From Vibrio variabilis (GTDB lineage Bacteria > Pseudomonadota > Gammaproteobacteria > Enterobacterales > Vibrionaceae), in assembly GCF_003263785.1 (NCBI RefSeq), contig NZ_JYJK01000007.1, forward strand, positions 124,001 to 188,000: a stretch of DNA of 64,000 bases, given 5' to 3'. The position numbers were made by a program, and so were the translations under genes. How positions within the stretch are numbered: the stretch's first letter is position 1; each line of letters begins with the position of its first letter. A model generated the notes under the pieces. That model ran no database searches. It was given only the letters and a program-made list of their open reading frames with translations, and was not told the origin of the DNA. Of this stretch, positions 18,756-28,522 are shown one piece after another.

Positions 18756-20204
18756 TTACGCAGATTCAAGTTCGCGTTCAACAACATTCAAGCGCTCGCC
18801 GTAGATAGGGCGGACAGCTTTCATTACTTCAGCTCTTGATAAAACACCAACCAAGACACCACTTTCTAATACAGGCAACACATGGGGTTTGTTCACTTTC
18901 ATCGCTTTCGCACGCTCTTCTAGTGAAAGCGTAGTGAAGCTTGTTGCGATGCCCATTGAACTTACTGGATACAGTTGCTCTTTATCGATGCAAAGAAACT
19001 CTGCCACATCGACCAATTTCTCAGACGCATTGATAGCGACAACATCACGGTTCATCAGGTCTACCACTTTTTGACCTTGCTCAGGGATGTAATCTTGGCA
19101 CCACAAATCAACCATGACATCGTGTACTGAGAAGAAACCAACTAAACGACCTTCAATGTCAGTAACTGGAGCACTTGTAAGGTTGTGATCCAAAAGTGTA
19201 TCTAGGGCAACAGATGTTGGCATTTCAACGCTTAGTGTTACTGGTTGAGTGTTCATGATGTCTTTTACGATGATGTTGTTGTTCATTTGCGTCTCCTTTA
19301 CTGACGTAAGTTCAGTGGTTTGTGTAATTGCAGTTACGTTTGCTGGTTTTAGTTGTGGTCTGCGGTAGATACTCCAGTTCGCAAGTCCTACCAAAACCGA
19401 ACCACCTATAATGTTTCCTAGCGTGACTGGTATAAGGTTGTTAGTTAAAAAGTGAATCGGTGTTAGGTCGCTAAATTGTGCTTGGGTTGTGCCCGTTGCT
19501 GCCCAGAATTCAGCGCCTGCAAAGTTTTGAATCACAATGCCAAGTGGAACCATAAACATGTTGGCTACGCAGTGTTCAAAACCGCTGCTGACAAACATTG
19601 CGACGGGCAAAACTGTCATTGCCGCTTTGGTCATCGCGTTGGCGCTGCTAAACGTCAGCCAAATTGCAAGACACACTAATAGGTTACATAGAACACCTAA
19701 AGCGAAAGCCTGTACCCATGTGTGATGCAGTTTATGCTGTGCAATATGCAGAGCGTTGAGTCCCCATTGGCCATTGTCCATTTGGTAAAGCCCCGCGGCA
19801 GAAACAATCAAAAGCAAGAACATCGCGCCAATGAAGTTTCCAACGTAAACCTTTCCCCAAATTGAAAGCATTTTGCTAAAGCTAATTTGTTTATTTGCCC
19901 AAGAGATGCTCGAAAGCACCGAGCTCGTAAACAGTTCGCCACCGCATATCACGATGAGGATCAACCCCATACTGAATGCAAGACCGCCAGCTAGCCTGCT
20001 TAAGCCCCATCCCGCATCTGCGCTTCCCGTCGTTACCGTGATGTAGAAAAGAAATGCCAAGCCGATAAAGGCGCCCGCCATAATGGCTAGGCTCATTGTC
20101 ATTCCACTGGTCTTTTTAGCTTTACTTAATGCGAATTTTTCAGCTTCTGCCATCATTTCTAATGGTGAGAAGAGCAGATTGTTTTCGGAGCTAGCTGATG
20201 CCAT
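18756..20204 (-). CDS. Formate/nitrite-type channel (FNT) fused to a CBS domain pair
   Basis: 482 residues. Residues about 25-285 are a FocA/NirC-type pentameric channel with six helices; the SSGFEHCVANMFMVP helix holds the conserved gating His. After a linker with MNNNIIVKDIMNTQPV the C-terminus (about 310-475) is a tandem CBS pair, with SAPVTDIEGRLVGFFSVHD and HVLPVLESGVLVGVLSRAE. FNT proteins move formate, nitrite or hydrosulfide. CBS pairs often bind adenine nucleotides, so the channel may be gated by cell energy state; that is inference. An internal ATG before the CBS part could in principle yield a separate CBS product. It is divergent from a LysR gene. Confidence 0.9.
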   Translation of the reverse strand: MASASSENNLLFSPLEMMAEAEKFALSKAKKTSGMTMSLAIMAGAFIGLAFLFYITVTTGSADAGWGLSRLAGGLAFSMGLILIVICGGELFTSSVLSSISWANKQISFSKMLSIWGKVYVGNFIGAMFLLLIVSAAGLYQMDNGQWGLNALHIAQHKLHHTWVQAFALGVLCNLLVCLAIWLTFSSANAMTKAAMTVLPVAMFVSSGFEHCVANMFMVPLGIVIQNFAGAEFWAATGTTQAQFSDLTPIHFLTNNLIPVTLGNIIGGSVLVGLANWSIYRRPQLKPANVTAITQTTELTSVKETQMNNNIIVKDIMNTQPVTLSVEMPTSVALDTLLDHNLTSAPVTDIEGRLVGFFSVHDVMVDLWCQDYIPEQGQKVVDLMNRDVVAINASEKLVDVAEFLCIDKEQLYPVSSMGIATSFTTLSLEERAKAMKVNKPHVLPVLESGVLVGVLSRAEVMKAVRPIYGERLNVVERELESA

Positions 20205-20598
20205 TCCTTACTCCTTAACCTCGTTAGTGTGTGAATCGCCCATGTCATGACCCCTTACTTGATTGAAATAAAAGTGATTGAGATGTAAGTGCGAGAACAG
20301 AGCCCCGTGCTGTGTTCGAATCCAGATTAAGGGCAATTGGTGGTAGTGGTAAAATTGATAATTTTTAAAATCGAAATCAGAAATATTGATAACTTATCTG
20401 CACAAGGTAGAATAAGGCCTGAAGTCCATAACGTACTGTTTTTTGGTGATTGATTAGCGAGTGTCGTGATTCTCAATCGATGAAAAATTCGTCACAGAAC
20501 GAACATCGAAAAGGCGACATAAAAGAAACTGATAGAAACAGTTCAGGATTTGCTATGAAACACAGTGTTTTAAGATTGAAGTGGTGAAAGGAAAACGG
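20205..20598. promoter_or_regulatory. Divergent intergenic region between the FNT-CBS and LysR genes
   Basis: No gene seen in nearly 400 bases. It is AT-rich with two TTGATAA elements (near 20357 and 20387) inside a run of GATAAT-like and AAATC-like words. That arrangement could hold LysR-type binding sites and the promoters of both genes. No FNR or CRP box was clear. Confidence 0.35.
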
Positions 20599-21504
20599 AT
20601 GCGATATTCATTAAAACAACTTGCCGTTTTTGATGCCGTAGCGGATACGGGGAGCGTGAGTCAAGCTGCCGATAAGTTGGCATTGACACAGTCCGCAACG
20701 AGTATGTCATTGGCACAGCTAGAAAAAATGCTTGGTAGGCCGTTGTTTGAAAGGCAAGGCAAACAAATGGCATTGACGCATTGGGGCGTATGGTTAAGAC
20801 CCAAAGCCAAGCGTTTGTTGCAAGATGCCCAGCAAATTGAAATGGGTTTTTACGAGCAGCACTTGCTAAGTGGTGAATTAAAGTTGGGTGCCAGCCAAAC
20901 GCCAGCAGAGCATTTGGTGCCGGATCTTATCAGTGTCATTGATAACGATTTCCCTGAGATGCGCATCTCGCTTGGGGTAAAGAGTACCGATTCGGTGATT
21001 GAAGGGGTTTTGGACTATAAGTATGACCTTGGCATTATCGAAGGCCGTTGTGATGACAACCGAATCCACCAAGAAGTTTGGTGTCGTGACCACTTAACGG
21101 TTGTCGCGTCAGCACATCACCCATTTGCCCGCAGGGACCGAGTAAGCTTAGCTCAATTAGAGCAAGCGCGCTGGGTGCTTAGAGAGCATGGTTCGGGTAC
21201 TCGAAAGATTTTTGATAGCTCAATTCATCATCTCATTGCCGACTTGGATGTATGGCGAGAGTACGAACACGTGCCGGTACTGAGAAGTATGGTAGCCAAT
21301 GGTCAGTATTTAACGTGTTTGCCTTATTTGGATGTTGAGCGATTTGTAGAATCCGGTCAACTGGTGGCGTTAAATGTGCCTGAGCTGGAAATGGAGCGAA
21401 CGCTGTCCTTTATTTGGCGCGCTGACATGACGGAAAACCCGCTTGTGGAATGTGTTAAACGAGAGGGGTTAAGAATGATGAAAGGCAAACCGTCGGTATT
21501 TTAG
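20599..21504 (+). CDS. LysR-family regulator, YeiE/CysB-like
   Basis: 301 residues from the ATG at 20599 (GAAAGGA upstream). The N-terminal helix-turn-helix reads LAVFDAVADTGSVSQAADKL through ATSMSLAQLEKML. The effector domain begins near residue 90 with LKLGASQTPAEHLVPDLI and includes VIEGVLDYKYDLGIIEG. The pattern resembles YeiE-type regulators, some of which sense sulfite; that match is from memory and not certain. It is divergent from the FNT-CBS channel, its most likely target. Confidence 0.85.
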   Translation: MRYSLKQLAVFDAVADTGSVSQAADKLALTQSATSMSLAQLEKMLGRPLFERQGKQMALTHWGVWLRPKAKRLLQDAQQIEMGFYEQHLLSGELKLGASQTPAEHLVPDLISVIDNDFPEMRISLGVKSTDSVIEGVLDYKYDLGIIEGRCDDNRIHQEVWCRDHLTVVASAHHPFARRDRVSLAQLEQARWVLREHGSGTRKIFDSSIHHLIADLDVWREYEHVPVLRSMVANGQYLTCLPYLDVERFVESGQLVALNVPELEMERTLSFIWRADMTENPLVECVKREGLRMMKGKPSVF

Positions 21505-21630
21505 TGATCGGAGTCACTAATTTAATGCAATGAAATGTATGTAATGTCTTTTGTTGTGATTTTGATCGCTTAAATAGGAGTCTATATTCGTTACCTTAGA
21601 TTGAAATTGAATCAATCATTGGTCGACGAT

Positions 21631-22142
21631 ATGAGTCCATTAATCGCTATTTCCGTTACAACGGGTATTCTTTCCGGTATTTGGGGTGGGCAGCCTTGTC
21701 ATTGGGGCTGCTGTCCTGGGCTGGCTTCTTAGGATGTACCAGTTACTTTGCGTCACCAAAAGATGGTGTAACTGGACTAGCCCAAAGCTTACTGACTAAC
21801 ATGTCGGGCGTCGTTTGGGCAATGGTCATCATTCATGGCTCGTCACTGATCAATATGGAAATCGCTGGGTACGTAATGACCGCTTTAGTGTCATTTTTCA
21901 TGTGTATTCAAGCGAAACGAGCGTGGCTTCAGTATATCCCTGGCACGTTCATAGGAGCATGCGCCACATTTGCCGCCGATGGCGCATGGCAACTCGTGGT
22001 CCCGTCTTTGATATTGGGTGGCTTATTTGGTTATGCAATGAAAGCGAGCGGTCTATGGTTGCACAAACAGCTTAGCAATCGTGATTCTGACACCAGTAAC
22101 GCCAAGGCGACGAATGCTAAAACGGCACTAGCGAATGATTGA
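21631..22142 (+). CDS. DUF1097 membrane protein (frame interrupted near 21687)
   Basis: 170 residues after repair, with about five hydrophobic helices. The start is the ATG at 21631 (MSPLIAISVTTGILSGIWG). At 21687 one T is missing; TGGGGTTGGGC would give GIWGWAALSLGLLSWAGFLG and then the DUF1097 signature CTSYFASPKDGVTGL. Family members such as YcdZ are inner-membrane proteins of unknown function. A strong terminator follows. It is downstream of the LysR gene and may be co-regulated. Confidence 0.78.
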
Positions 22143-22161
22143 TTAACGCCTGTTCTCAATT

Positions 22162-22197
22162 AAAAAGACCCTATCAGAATTTCTGATAGGGTCTTTT
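22162..22197. terminator. Bidirectional terminator
   Basis: AAAGACCCTATCAGAA / TTTCTGATAGGGTCTTT hairpin with A-rich left and T-rich right flank. It separates the convergent DUF1097 and ybjD genes. Confidence 0.9.
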
Positions 22198-22221
22198 CCT
22201 TTGCTTTGAAGTCATAGTGGA

Positions 22222-23894
22222 TTAGGTGTTGCCGTTAGCCATTGTGATCACTCTTCTTAGGATCCACCGTATCAAGACAGGAATACTATCGACACCTTTC
22301 TCCTCGCACTCTGCGACGATAGCCAGCGCCAAATCAGGTTGGCAAACTTCTTGAGCACTCGCGCCACCACTTTTTTAGGAGGGATCGGGTGGTCATGAGG
22401 GATTTTGATGAGATCCCTAAAGAAAATTTCAAACCCGTGAGTGTAAAGATAGTGCTCTATGTCTCTGTCTGGTAGCTCGGTTAGATGATGACGTGGATGC
22501 TCACCGTCTAGTTGGTGAAGTACGGTTGCTGCGTATTTCTTACCTGCGGCGTCACCATCGGTCACCACATGCCAGTCAATACCGAATGCTTTTGCGACCT
22601 TAATGAGCGATCTCAGCCCTGATTGAGCAAACTCGATGATTTGTACCCCTTCGGCGGCTAAGTTATATCCACATTGGTTGGCAAGCTCATTAAACAGCCA
22701 TACTTCGGTTTCACCTTCAACCAGTAACCAACAACGCGCAAATAGAGCTCGTGAACGATGAAATCGAATATGAAATCCGACTCTTCGAAGTTCATCCTTG
22801 GTGAGTCCATTGGTGGCTAAGGATTTAGTAATGGTTTTGTCAGATTGCCTTACTAAGCGCCTTATAGATTGCAAAGGAACGGCACCCAGCAAATCGCTAC
22901 TGTTGGTGGTGAGTATTTTTTGCATGGGCAACATTTGCAACAGGCTCCAAGCGCGAGCCAAATGGGTAGGGTGCAAGCGGCCTTCTGGATCTTCTATGAT
23001 GAGTATCGGCCGTGCACAGCGACGTAGTTCATTCGGTCCTTTGGCTTGGAGGTAAGCATTGAGCAAACCAAGTAGCAGAAGTCGTGTTTGATGGTTTCTT
23101 GTTTCGTCTATGACCTGGGCAAGGTTTTGTTCACTGTTAGGCCGAGAGAAAAATACGCCGTCACGCTGTCCTTTGGTCGTCTTACGTGAGTGACTTTTGA
23201 ATGAGAAGTAATGCTCCACTAGCGCTTTCATCGATGTAAGGCTGCTCTTAATCTCCCCCTTATTGACGTGTCCAGGAATGGCCATTAAGCGTCTGACTGT
23301 ATTATTGATCCGTTTTTCAGAACGAGCGTTCAATCCATTTCCACTGCCGTTATTGCTGCTTGCAGCAACAGGATTACCATTGTTTACGCCCTCCTGTTGG
23401 TACAAACGACGGGAATCGCGTAATCGTATGACCGGATGCAGCGTCATTAGCTCCTGGGCAATTTTTTCCGAATGATGGAGCATTAGGGGAGCGCCTTCGG
23501 GATCTAAGAAATTGTACTTCTGAGTAATGTCATAGCCATCAAGCGTTGCACTGATTCGGTAATAGAAACGATTAGCGCCATCTTCGTCTTGAAACCAAAT
23601 TGGCTTGAGTTTTCGGTAGCGCCCGGACAAGGTTTCATTGCGTTCAGTAGAAACAAAAGAGAGAACGATTTGCAGATGTCGCGTTTGAGGATGTGCCGCC
23701 GCGTGGTCAACGTGAAAGTCTTTCATTTCGAATGAATAAATGCGACCGTCGGCGGGGAGCGCGACATTCAATGCGTCGAGCAAGGAAGACTTGCCCCAGG
23801 TGTTCTCTCCAATGAGCGTAGTGAGATCATCCAGCGCAATGGAGAGGCGTTTGATTCCTCGAAAGCCGGATACATCGATACGTTCTAGCTTCAT
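22222..23894 (-). CDS. ybjD: OLD-type ATP-dependent nuclease, YbjD family (frame interrupted near 22339)
   Basis: 557 residues after repair. N-terminal SMC/RecF-like ATPase with Walker A GENTWGKSS (near residue 30) and Walker B in RPILIIEDPEGRLHP (near 305). The C-terminal Toprim domain has LLVEGETEVWLF and VTDGDAAGKKYA, the acidic cluster of OLD nucleases. Near the end one A is missing in AACC (plus-strand TT at 22339-22340). Adding it restores FAKPDLALAIVAECEEKG through RRVITMANGNT and moves the stop to 22222. YbjD is a chromosomal member, single gene without a GajB-like partner here, so a phage-defence role is not supported by the context. Confidence 0.85.
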
Positions 23895-24033
23895 CCATTT
23901 CTCCCAACAAAGTCATACTATCTACTTCAATTATAAGCCTCTTTTTACAAAGCAACTGTAATCAAACTCATAAATGGCTAAGTAATTTCAGCCGGTTAGC
24001 GGCTGTTCTGGATCTCGCCAACTCCAATATTAA

Positions 24034-24049
24034 TGTGATTAACATCATA
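24034..24049 (+). promoter_or_regulatory. Possible CRP site upstream of the 5'-nucleotidase
   Basis: TGTGA-TTAACA-TCATA matches the TGTGA-N6-TCACA consensus at nine of ten fixed positions, about 100 bases before the gene at 24146. A second TGTGA lies near 24070. Catabolite control of a nucleotide-scavenging enzyme would make sense. Confidence 0.4.
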
Positions 24050-24145
24050 AATAGACCTGTGATATCAGTATGTGATTTCATGAAATTCATTGGAATGTCA
24101 CATAAAGCACGCTACCATCACTAGTACGATAAAAGAGAAGATGCG

Positions 24146-25852
24146 ATGACAATAAACAACAAGCCTCTTTCGCTCACAGTAGCGCACATCAACGATACAC
24201 ACTCTTATTTTGACCCCACGTCACTTGCGTTAAGCATTGCCCACAACGGGCATCAATGTCAGCCATATGTTAGCGCTGGTGGGTTTGCACGCATAGCCGC
24301 TCGCGTTAAGCAGCTAAAGAACTCTCATACCAGTGATGACTTTTTGTTTTTGCATGCTGGAGACTGCTTTCAAGGGACGTTGTACTTTTCGCTGTTCAAA
24401 GGTGAAGCTAACGCTGTCATGTTGAACGCTCTGGGTATTGACGCCATGGCACTTGGCAATCATGAACTGGATATGGGTAATGAACCGGTTGGCAAATTTT
24501 TGCGTGAGATAGATTTTCCTCTTCTCGCTGGGAATTGGAATGTATCCGGTGAGCTACGCAAACAGTACCCTCTAAAATCTCATCCGAATTTGATGGATTT
24601 TGACCATCAAACACATACCGCGAAATGGATTGAAAAGCGGGTTGGTGAAGAGCGAGTTGCAATCTTTGGTTTGTCGCTCGATAAGATGGCAGATATTGCA
24701 AACCCAGATTGCGACACCACATTTGAGCCTTGTGCCGCCACCGCAAAAGCAACGGTAGACGCGATTCATAAAACAGGTATCAATAAAATCATTCTGTTAA
24801 GCCATATGGGGTACGAAGCAGATCTAGCGCTTGCTGAAAAAGTAAGTGGCATTGGACTTATCATTGGCGGTCATAGCCATGTGTTACAGGGTGACTTTTT
24901 AGCGCTAGGGCTCAAGTCTCAAGAGCATTATGGCGTTCACATCAATGGGACCTACGTGGTTCAAGCTGGGCATCACTCTATGACACTTGGCCATTGTCGA
25001 ATAGACTTTGCAGCGAATGGTCAAGTTATTGGTTTTGAAGGACGTAACGAGCTACTAGTTGGACGTCGCGCATTTATGGATGTTCATGGTGAGCATTCTG
25101 CAAGCGATATTGAACAAATCAAGCAACAGATCCATGCCCATGACCACGTGGTTGTGGTAAGAAAGGATCCTGCGGTAAAAGCAGTACTGGCTGAAAAATA
25201 CCAGCCTCAGGTAAGAGCATTACAAAATCAGACAATAGCCCATGTAGACTCCGAATTACGTCATGTTCGATTGCCAGATGAGTATGGCCCTAGTCAACTT
25301 GCTCCCTTAGTCGCTCATTCTTTTTTGTACACGATGCAAAGTTTGGGGCACACAGTAGATTTTGCCATGCATAACGCGGGCGGCGTTCGCAATTCACTCA
25401 GTGTTGGTGCTGTGTCGGTTGCCGATGTCGCAGGAAAACTGTTGCCGTTCGCTGTGCCGATTGGCATGTATCGAATTAAAGGTATTGATATTCCCAAGAT
25501 ACTGGAAGGGGCGCTCGATAATGCATACAGCAATGGTGTTCAAGGCACAGGCTCAGGCAGTTACCCCTATACTTCGCAACTTGACTTTCAATATGACGCA
25601 ACCTTACCAAAAGGAGAACGTGTCTTTAATGTACGGGTCGCTGGAGAGGTATTGGATGAAAATCGTGTATATACCGGAACATCAAGCGCTTACACCATGA
25701 AAGGCAAAGAAGGCTATGATGCGATAAAAAATATGCTTGATAGCGGGATTATCACCACTTGGTCCATGGCTGACTGTTTTATCAAGATGTTATCGGAACA
25801 GCCGGATAGCGTGCGCCTCAATTCACAAAAAAACGCGGGCTTGCTTCCATAA
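24146..25852 (+). CDS. Bifunctional metallophosphatase / 5'-nucleotidase
   Basis: 568 residues. The calcineurin-type metal sites are all present: AHINDTHSYFD, AGDCFQGTLYF, GNHELDMG, LLSHMGYEAD and IIGGHSHVL. The C-terminal 5'-nucleotidase domain follows from about residue 350, with AMHNAGGVRNSL and GTGSGSYPY. It removes phosphate from nucleotides. Unlike UshA, no signal peptide is visible at the start (MTINNKPLSLTVAHIND), so it looks cytoplasmic or is exported by another route. Monocistronic; a small ORF follows. Confidence 0.88.
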   Translation: MTINNKPLSLTVAHINDTHSYFDPTSLALSIAHNGHQCQPYVSAGGFARIAARVKQLKNSHTSDDFLFLHAGDCFQGTLYFSLFKGEANAVMLNALGIDAMALGNHELDMGNEPVGKFLREIDFPLLAGNWNVSGELRKQYPLKSHPNLMDFDHQTHTAKWIEKRVGEERVAIFGLSLDKMADIANPDCDTTFEPCAATAKATVDAIHKTGINKIILLSHMGYEADLALAEKVSGIGLIIGGHSHVLQGDFLALGLKSQEHYGVHINGTYVVQAGHHSMTLGHCRIDFAANGQVIGFEGRNELLVGRRAFMDVHGEHSASDIEQIKQQIHAHDHVVVVRKDPAVKAVLAEKYQPQVRALQNQTIAHVDSELRHVRLPDEYGPSQLAPLVAHSFLYTMQSLGHTVDFAMHNAGGVRNSLSVGAVSVADVAGKLLPFAVPIGMYRIKGIDIPKILEGALDNAYSNGVQGTGSGSYPYTSQLDFQYDATLPKGERVFNVRVAGEVLDENRVYTGTSSAYTMKGKEGYDAIKNMLDSGIITTWSMADCFIKMLSEQPDSVRLNSQKNAGLLP

Positions 25853-25945
25853 TTAGGGAACAGTTTTTGCTTTATTTGAACCAATCTACGTAAAGGTCGT
25901 CTGTTACTTATGTATGGGTGACCACCACATTTCATCGGAGGGAGT

Positions 25946-26041
25946 ATGTGGAACAAAGATTGGGCTGATACATTTGTTGTCATTGGATGGATTGGGGCAT
26001 GGTCATTGCTGGTTTACTTGATACCAAGTGGTATGCTTTAA
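25946..26041 (+). CDS. Small membrane protein, 31 residues
   Basis: MWNKDWADTFVVIGWIGAWS then a continuing hydrophobic stretch ending in IPSGML. One membrane helix, charged N-terminus. The ATG follows a near-perfect ribosome site, CGGAGGGAGT, which is the main evidence that this short frame is translated. About 90 bases after the 5'-nucleotidase. Function unknown. Confidence 0.65.
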   Translation: MWNKDWADTFVVIGWIGAWSLLVYLIPSGML

Positions 26042-26201
26042 AGTGAAAGTCTGGGGTTTGGCCGAGTACAACATCCTCTCGGCTATCCAGACGCGCAAGC
26101 AAAGGCGTTCCGTCCTAAAGCTATGGGGGAATAGGTGAAGCGTCAAGGGTAAACACACGCAATACGTTATAATATAGCCGAACGAGGAGTTTATTTAACC
26201 A

Positions 26202-26779
26202 ATGTGCGGCCGACTTAACATTATCGATGATCCTTTTAGCCACTATGTTTCAGAGCAACTGGGTATTAAGTTTTCTGCACAACCTAGAGAAGAAGCGTTC
26301 CCGTCTGAAAATCTTGAGTGCGTGGTGGCAGGGTATGATGAACAATTATTTCAATTACCCTTAGCTTGGGGAATTAAGCCGCTTTGGAGCAACAAACTTA
26401 TCATCAATGCCCAAGCAGAATCCGTTCAAACAAAACCCACTTTCTCACAAGCATACGCGTCTCATCGAGCTATTGTCCCATGCTCAGGCTGGTTTGAATG
26501 GAGAGCGGAGTCAAATGGCATTAAAACCAAATTTCTTTTCCAATCTCCAAATGATCGGCCACTGTATATGCTGCGGTGGGTTATCCTGATTCAGGTCAAG
26601 TGGTGACACTAACGACCGCACCAACAGAGAGCTACAAGACGTTCCATCACCGCATGCCATTGATTTTATCTGCTGAAGACGCAACACGTTGGTTACTACC
26701 GTCTGGCAACAACCACAAAAGTCTACTGAGGCGCTTAGTCGACGATGCCTATTGGAAAGTGTCTACGGTAGGAAACTAA
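26202..26779 (+). CDS. yedK: SRAP / YedK family abasic-site protein (frame interrupted near 26570)
   Basis: 192 residues after repair. It starts MCGRLNI, and Cys2 is the catalytic residue that crosslinks to abasic sites in single-stranded DNA. The other conserved parts are INAQAESV, IVPCSGWFEWR and the His of FHHRMPLIL. The frame breaks where TATGCTGC should read TATGGCTGC; adding a G gives LYMAAVGYPDSGQVVTLTT. Members protect abasic DNA during replication by a thiazolidine link. A GAGGAG ribosome site lies 12 bases upstream. Confidence 0.85.
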
Positions 26780-26790
26780 ACCACCTAGGG

Positions 26791-27144
26791 CTACTCGTTG
26801 ACTAAGACTGAAAATCCACCATAAATTAGGCGTTTTGTATCAAACGGCATAACAGCCATTTCTTGTTGGATCATAGGATCATCAAACACAGCCTTCATTC
26901 CAGCGTCTCGAACTTCCTTTGAAGGCCATGAAATCCAAGAGAAGACGACGCATTCGTTGTCTTGTTTCATTACCGCTTGAGGAAAAGAGGTAAGTTGTCC
27001 CTCAGTCACATCATCTTCCCAACATTCGATAACAGACAGCGCTCCGTGTTGTTTGAAAACGGAGGCAATCTTCAGGACATGCTCTTTGTACAACGCTTTG
27101 TTTTCTTTTGGAACTGCCGCTACAAAACCATCTACGTATTCCAT
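26791..27144 (-). CDS. DUF1428 protein (YbaA-like)
   Basis: 117 residues from the ATG at 27144, placed 5 bases after AGGAGG; a GTG one codon earlier is less well spaced. It begins MEYVDGFVAAVPKENKALY and has the ferredoxin-like DUF1428 pattern with WISWPSKEVRDAGMK and MPFDTKRLIYGGF. Soluble, dimeric alpha-beta barrel relatives are known; function unknown. Convergent with the SRAP gene. Confidence 0.85.
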   Translation of the reverse strand: MEYVDGFVAAVPKENKALYKEHVLKIASVFKQHGALSVIECWEDDVTEGQLTSFPQAVMKQDNECVVFSWISWPSKEVRDAGMKAVFDDPMIQQEMAVMPFDTKRLIYGGFSVLVNE

Positions 27145-27287
27145 CACTGCCTCCTAGAATGAATGAGAACCTAACTCATAGTATGAACCAATATCATGAG
27201 TTTAGCGGATAACAACAGGTATTGATGGTTTCAATCTATCAATGGGGAAGATACACTGAACGCTAAATCGTTACACAGAGAAAATCC

Positions 27288-27401
27288 ATGTTCATTTTGA
27301 TTCGCCTTCTAAAACTTGCCGTCATTTCAGCTGTGTTTTTCACCATCTATGATCTTATTGCGTTCGGTGAGATCACTTGGTTCAGTCGTTTCTTTGGTTA
27401 G
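27288..27401 (+). CDS. Small membrane protein, 37 residues
   Basis: MFILIRLLKLAVISAVFFTI then YDLIAFGEITWFSRFFG. One strongly hydrophobic helix flanked by basic residues, closed by a terminator only 20 bases after the stop. The ribosome site is weak (AGAGAAAA). The position between a promoter-like region and a terminator supports a real gene; function unknown. Confidence 0.55.
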   Translation: MFILIRLLKLAVISAVFFTIYDLIAFGEITWFSRFFG

Positions 27402-27420
27402 TGTTTGTATGGATGAAAAA

Positions 27421-27447
27421 AAGCCTCGACATTGTCGAGGCTTCTTA
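27421..27447. terminator. Bidirectional terminator
   Basis: AAGCCTCGAC / GTCGAGGCTT, 3-base loop, A-run on the left and T-rich on the right. It serves the 37-residue gene and the minus-strand gene at 27475. Confidence 0.85.
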
Positions 27448-27474
27448 AATGGGGGCATAATTCAAAATTGGCGA

Positions 27475-27723
27475 CTAAGCGTTAGATTCAGCGCTCGTCC
27501 CGCTTTTTTTTTGCATCTGTAGCAAGAAATAGACGTTTACGCATGCAATGAAGCCGTTGGTAATAACGACTGGCATAGAGTCGATTGCCAAACCGTAAGC
27601 GGTAAATAGGGCACAACCTACAAAGTTAAGTACGCGTAGCTTAACAATGTCTTTCATTGTTAATGAGATTGCGACCATGATCGATGCTGCGTAACCAAGT
27701 AATTCAACCATACTGAAGTCCAT
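27475..27723 (-). CDS. YgjV family inner-membrane protein
   Basis: 82 residues with three membrane helices. It reads MVELLGYAASIMVAISLTMK, then LRVLNFVGCALFTAYGL and VITNGFIACVNVYFLLQM, which match the YgjV family. GGAGGAAA precedes the ATG. Role unknown. Confidence 0.75.
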   Translation of the reverse strand: MDFSMVELLGYAASIMVAISLTMKDIVKLRVLNFVGCALFTAYGLAIDSMPVVITNGFIACVNVYFLLQMQKKSGTSAESNA

Positions 27724-27969
27724 AATTTCCTCCTCAAATATTGCCAGGGGTGCTGGTACCTATTCTTCTCATCATGAGAATCTCGAGGAAGCTCCTTGCC
27801 TCGAATGGTGTTACCGTGATTTGCAGACACTATAGCAGCCTAAATTCTGTGATGAAACCGTCAATTTTGGATACGGAGAAGGTTAGCGATTACGCAAACG
27901 TTTTAGTGCGGGAGAGGGGATAGTTGAGCGTAAAAACTGTTGAAACTGTCAATAGATGTTCCGGGAGAT

Positions 27970-27996
27970 CAAAAAGAGCCTGCGAACAGGCTCTCT
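27970..27996 (-). terminator. Terminator after tmaR
   Basis: AGAGCCTG / CAGGCTCT stem with CGAA loop. Read on the minus strand it is followed by five T. Confidence 0.85.
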
Positions 27997-28014
27997 AGTA
28001 TTTGGCACAAGAAA

Positions 28015-28332
28015 TTATTTCTTACCTTGAACCATTTGCTTGTCTTCTTCAGTCAGCTCACGGATACGACGGCTGATGTCACGACGAGCTTTTGAAATCT
28101 CAGCGCTCTTGATGATGTGGTCATCAACACGGTCTTCGTAGTCTGCTTTCATGTTCTTGATGATAGTGACGATTTCATCGTGCGTCATTTCTGGCTTGAT
28201 GTAGTCCATCAGGTTTTCTAGTAGGTCGACACGCTTACGGTTGTCACGAACCTTTTTCTCATTGTCTAGCAGTTCACGCTTTAGTTTGTTCTTGCGACGT
28301 GCTTGCGCAACGATTTCAAATACGCTACTCAT
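28015..28332 (-). CDS. tmaR: TmaR (YeeX, DUF496), pole-organising protein
   Basis: 105 residues, highly charged and predicted coiled coil throughout. It starts [20 protein letters not shown] and has the DUF496 core [16 protein letters not shown] and [20 protein letters not shown]. In E. coli TmaR clusters the phosphotransferase enzyme I at the cell pole and so tunes sugar uptake. Strong conservation suggests the same role here. AAGGAAA ribosome site; own terminator. Confidence 0.9.
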   Translation of the reverse strand: MSSVFEIVAQARRKNKLKRELLDNEKKVRDNRKRVDLLENLMDYIKPEMTHDEIVTIIKNMKADYEDRVDDHIIKSAEISKARRDISRRIRELTEEDKQMVQGKK

Positions 28333-28522
28333 GTTTCCTTTCCTAATTCGTGTGGGTATCTGTCTTGATTAAAACACAACAAACCCATCTATAACAGACC
28401 TTAGATCAATACTCCTTGGCTATTGCTTAGTTTGTCGCCACTCAGTTGAAGAAACAATTGAGTTGCAGTAAGGAATAGCGCTATGATTTCAGAACAGCAA
28501 GGTTTTTAACACAAAGTCATTC

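Noticed and set aside
22222..23894. Phage-defence system based on the OLD-family nuclease
   Set aside because: The protein matches the chromosomal YbjD type and has no helicase or reverse-transcriptase partner and no defence-island neighbours.
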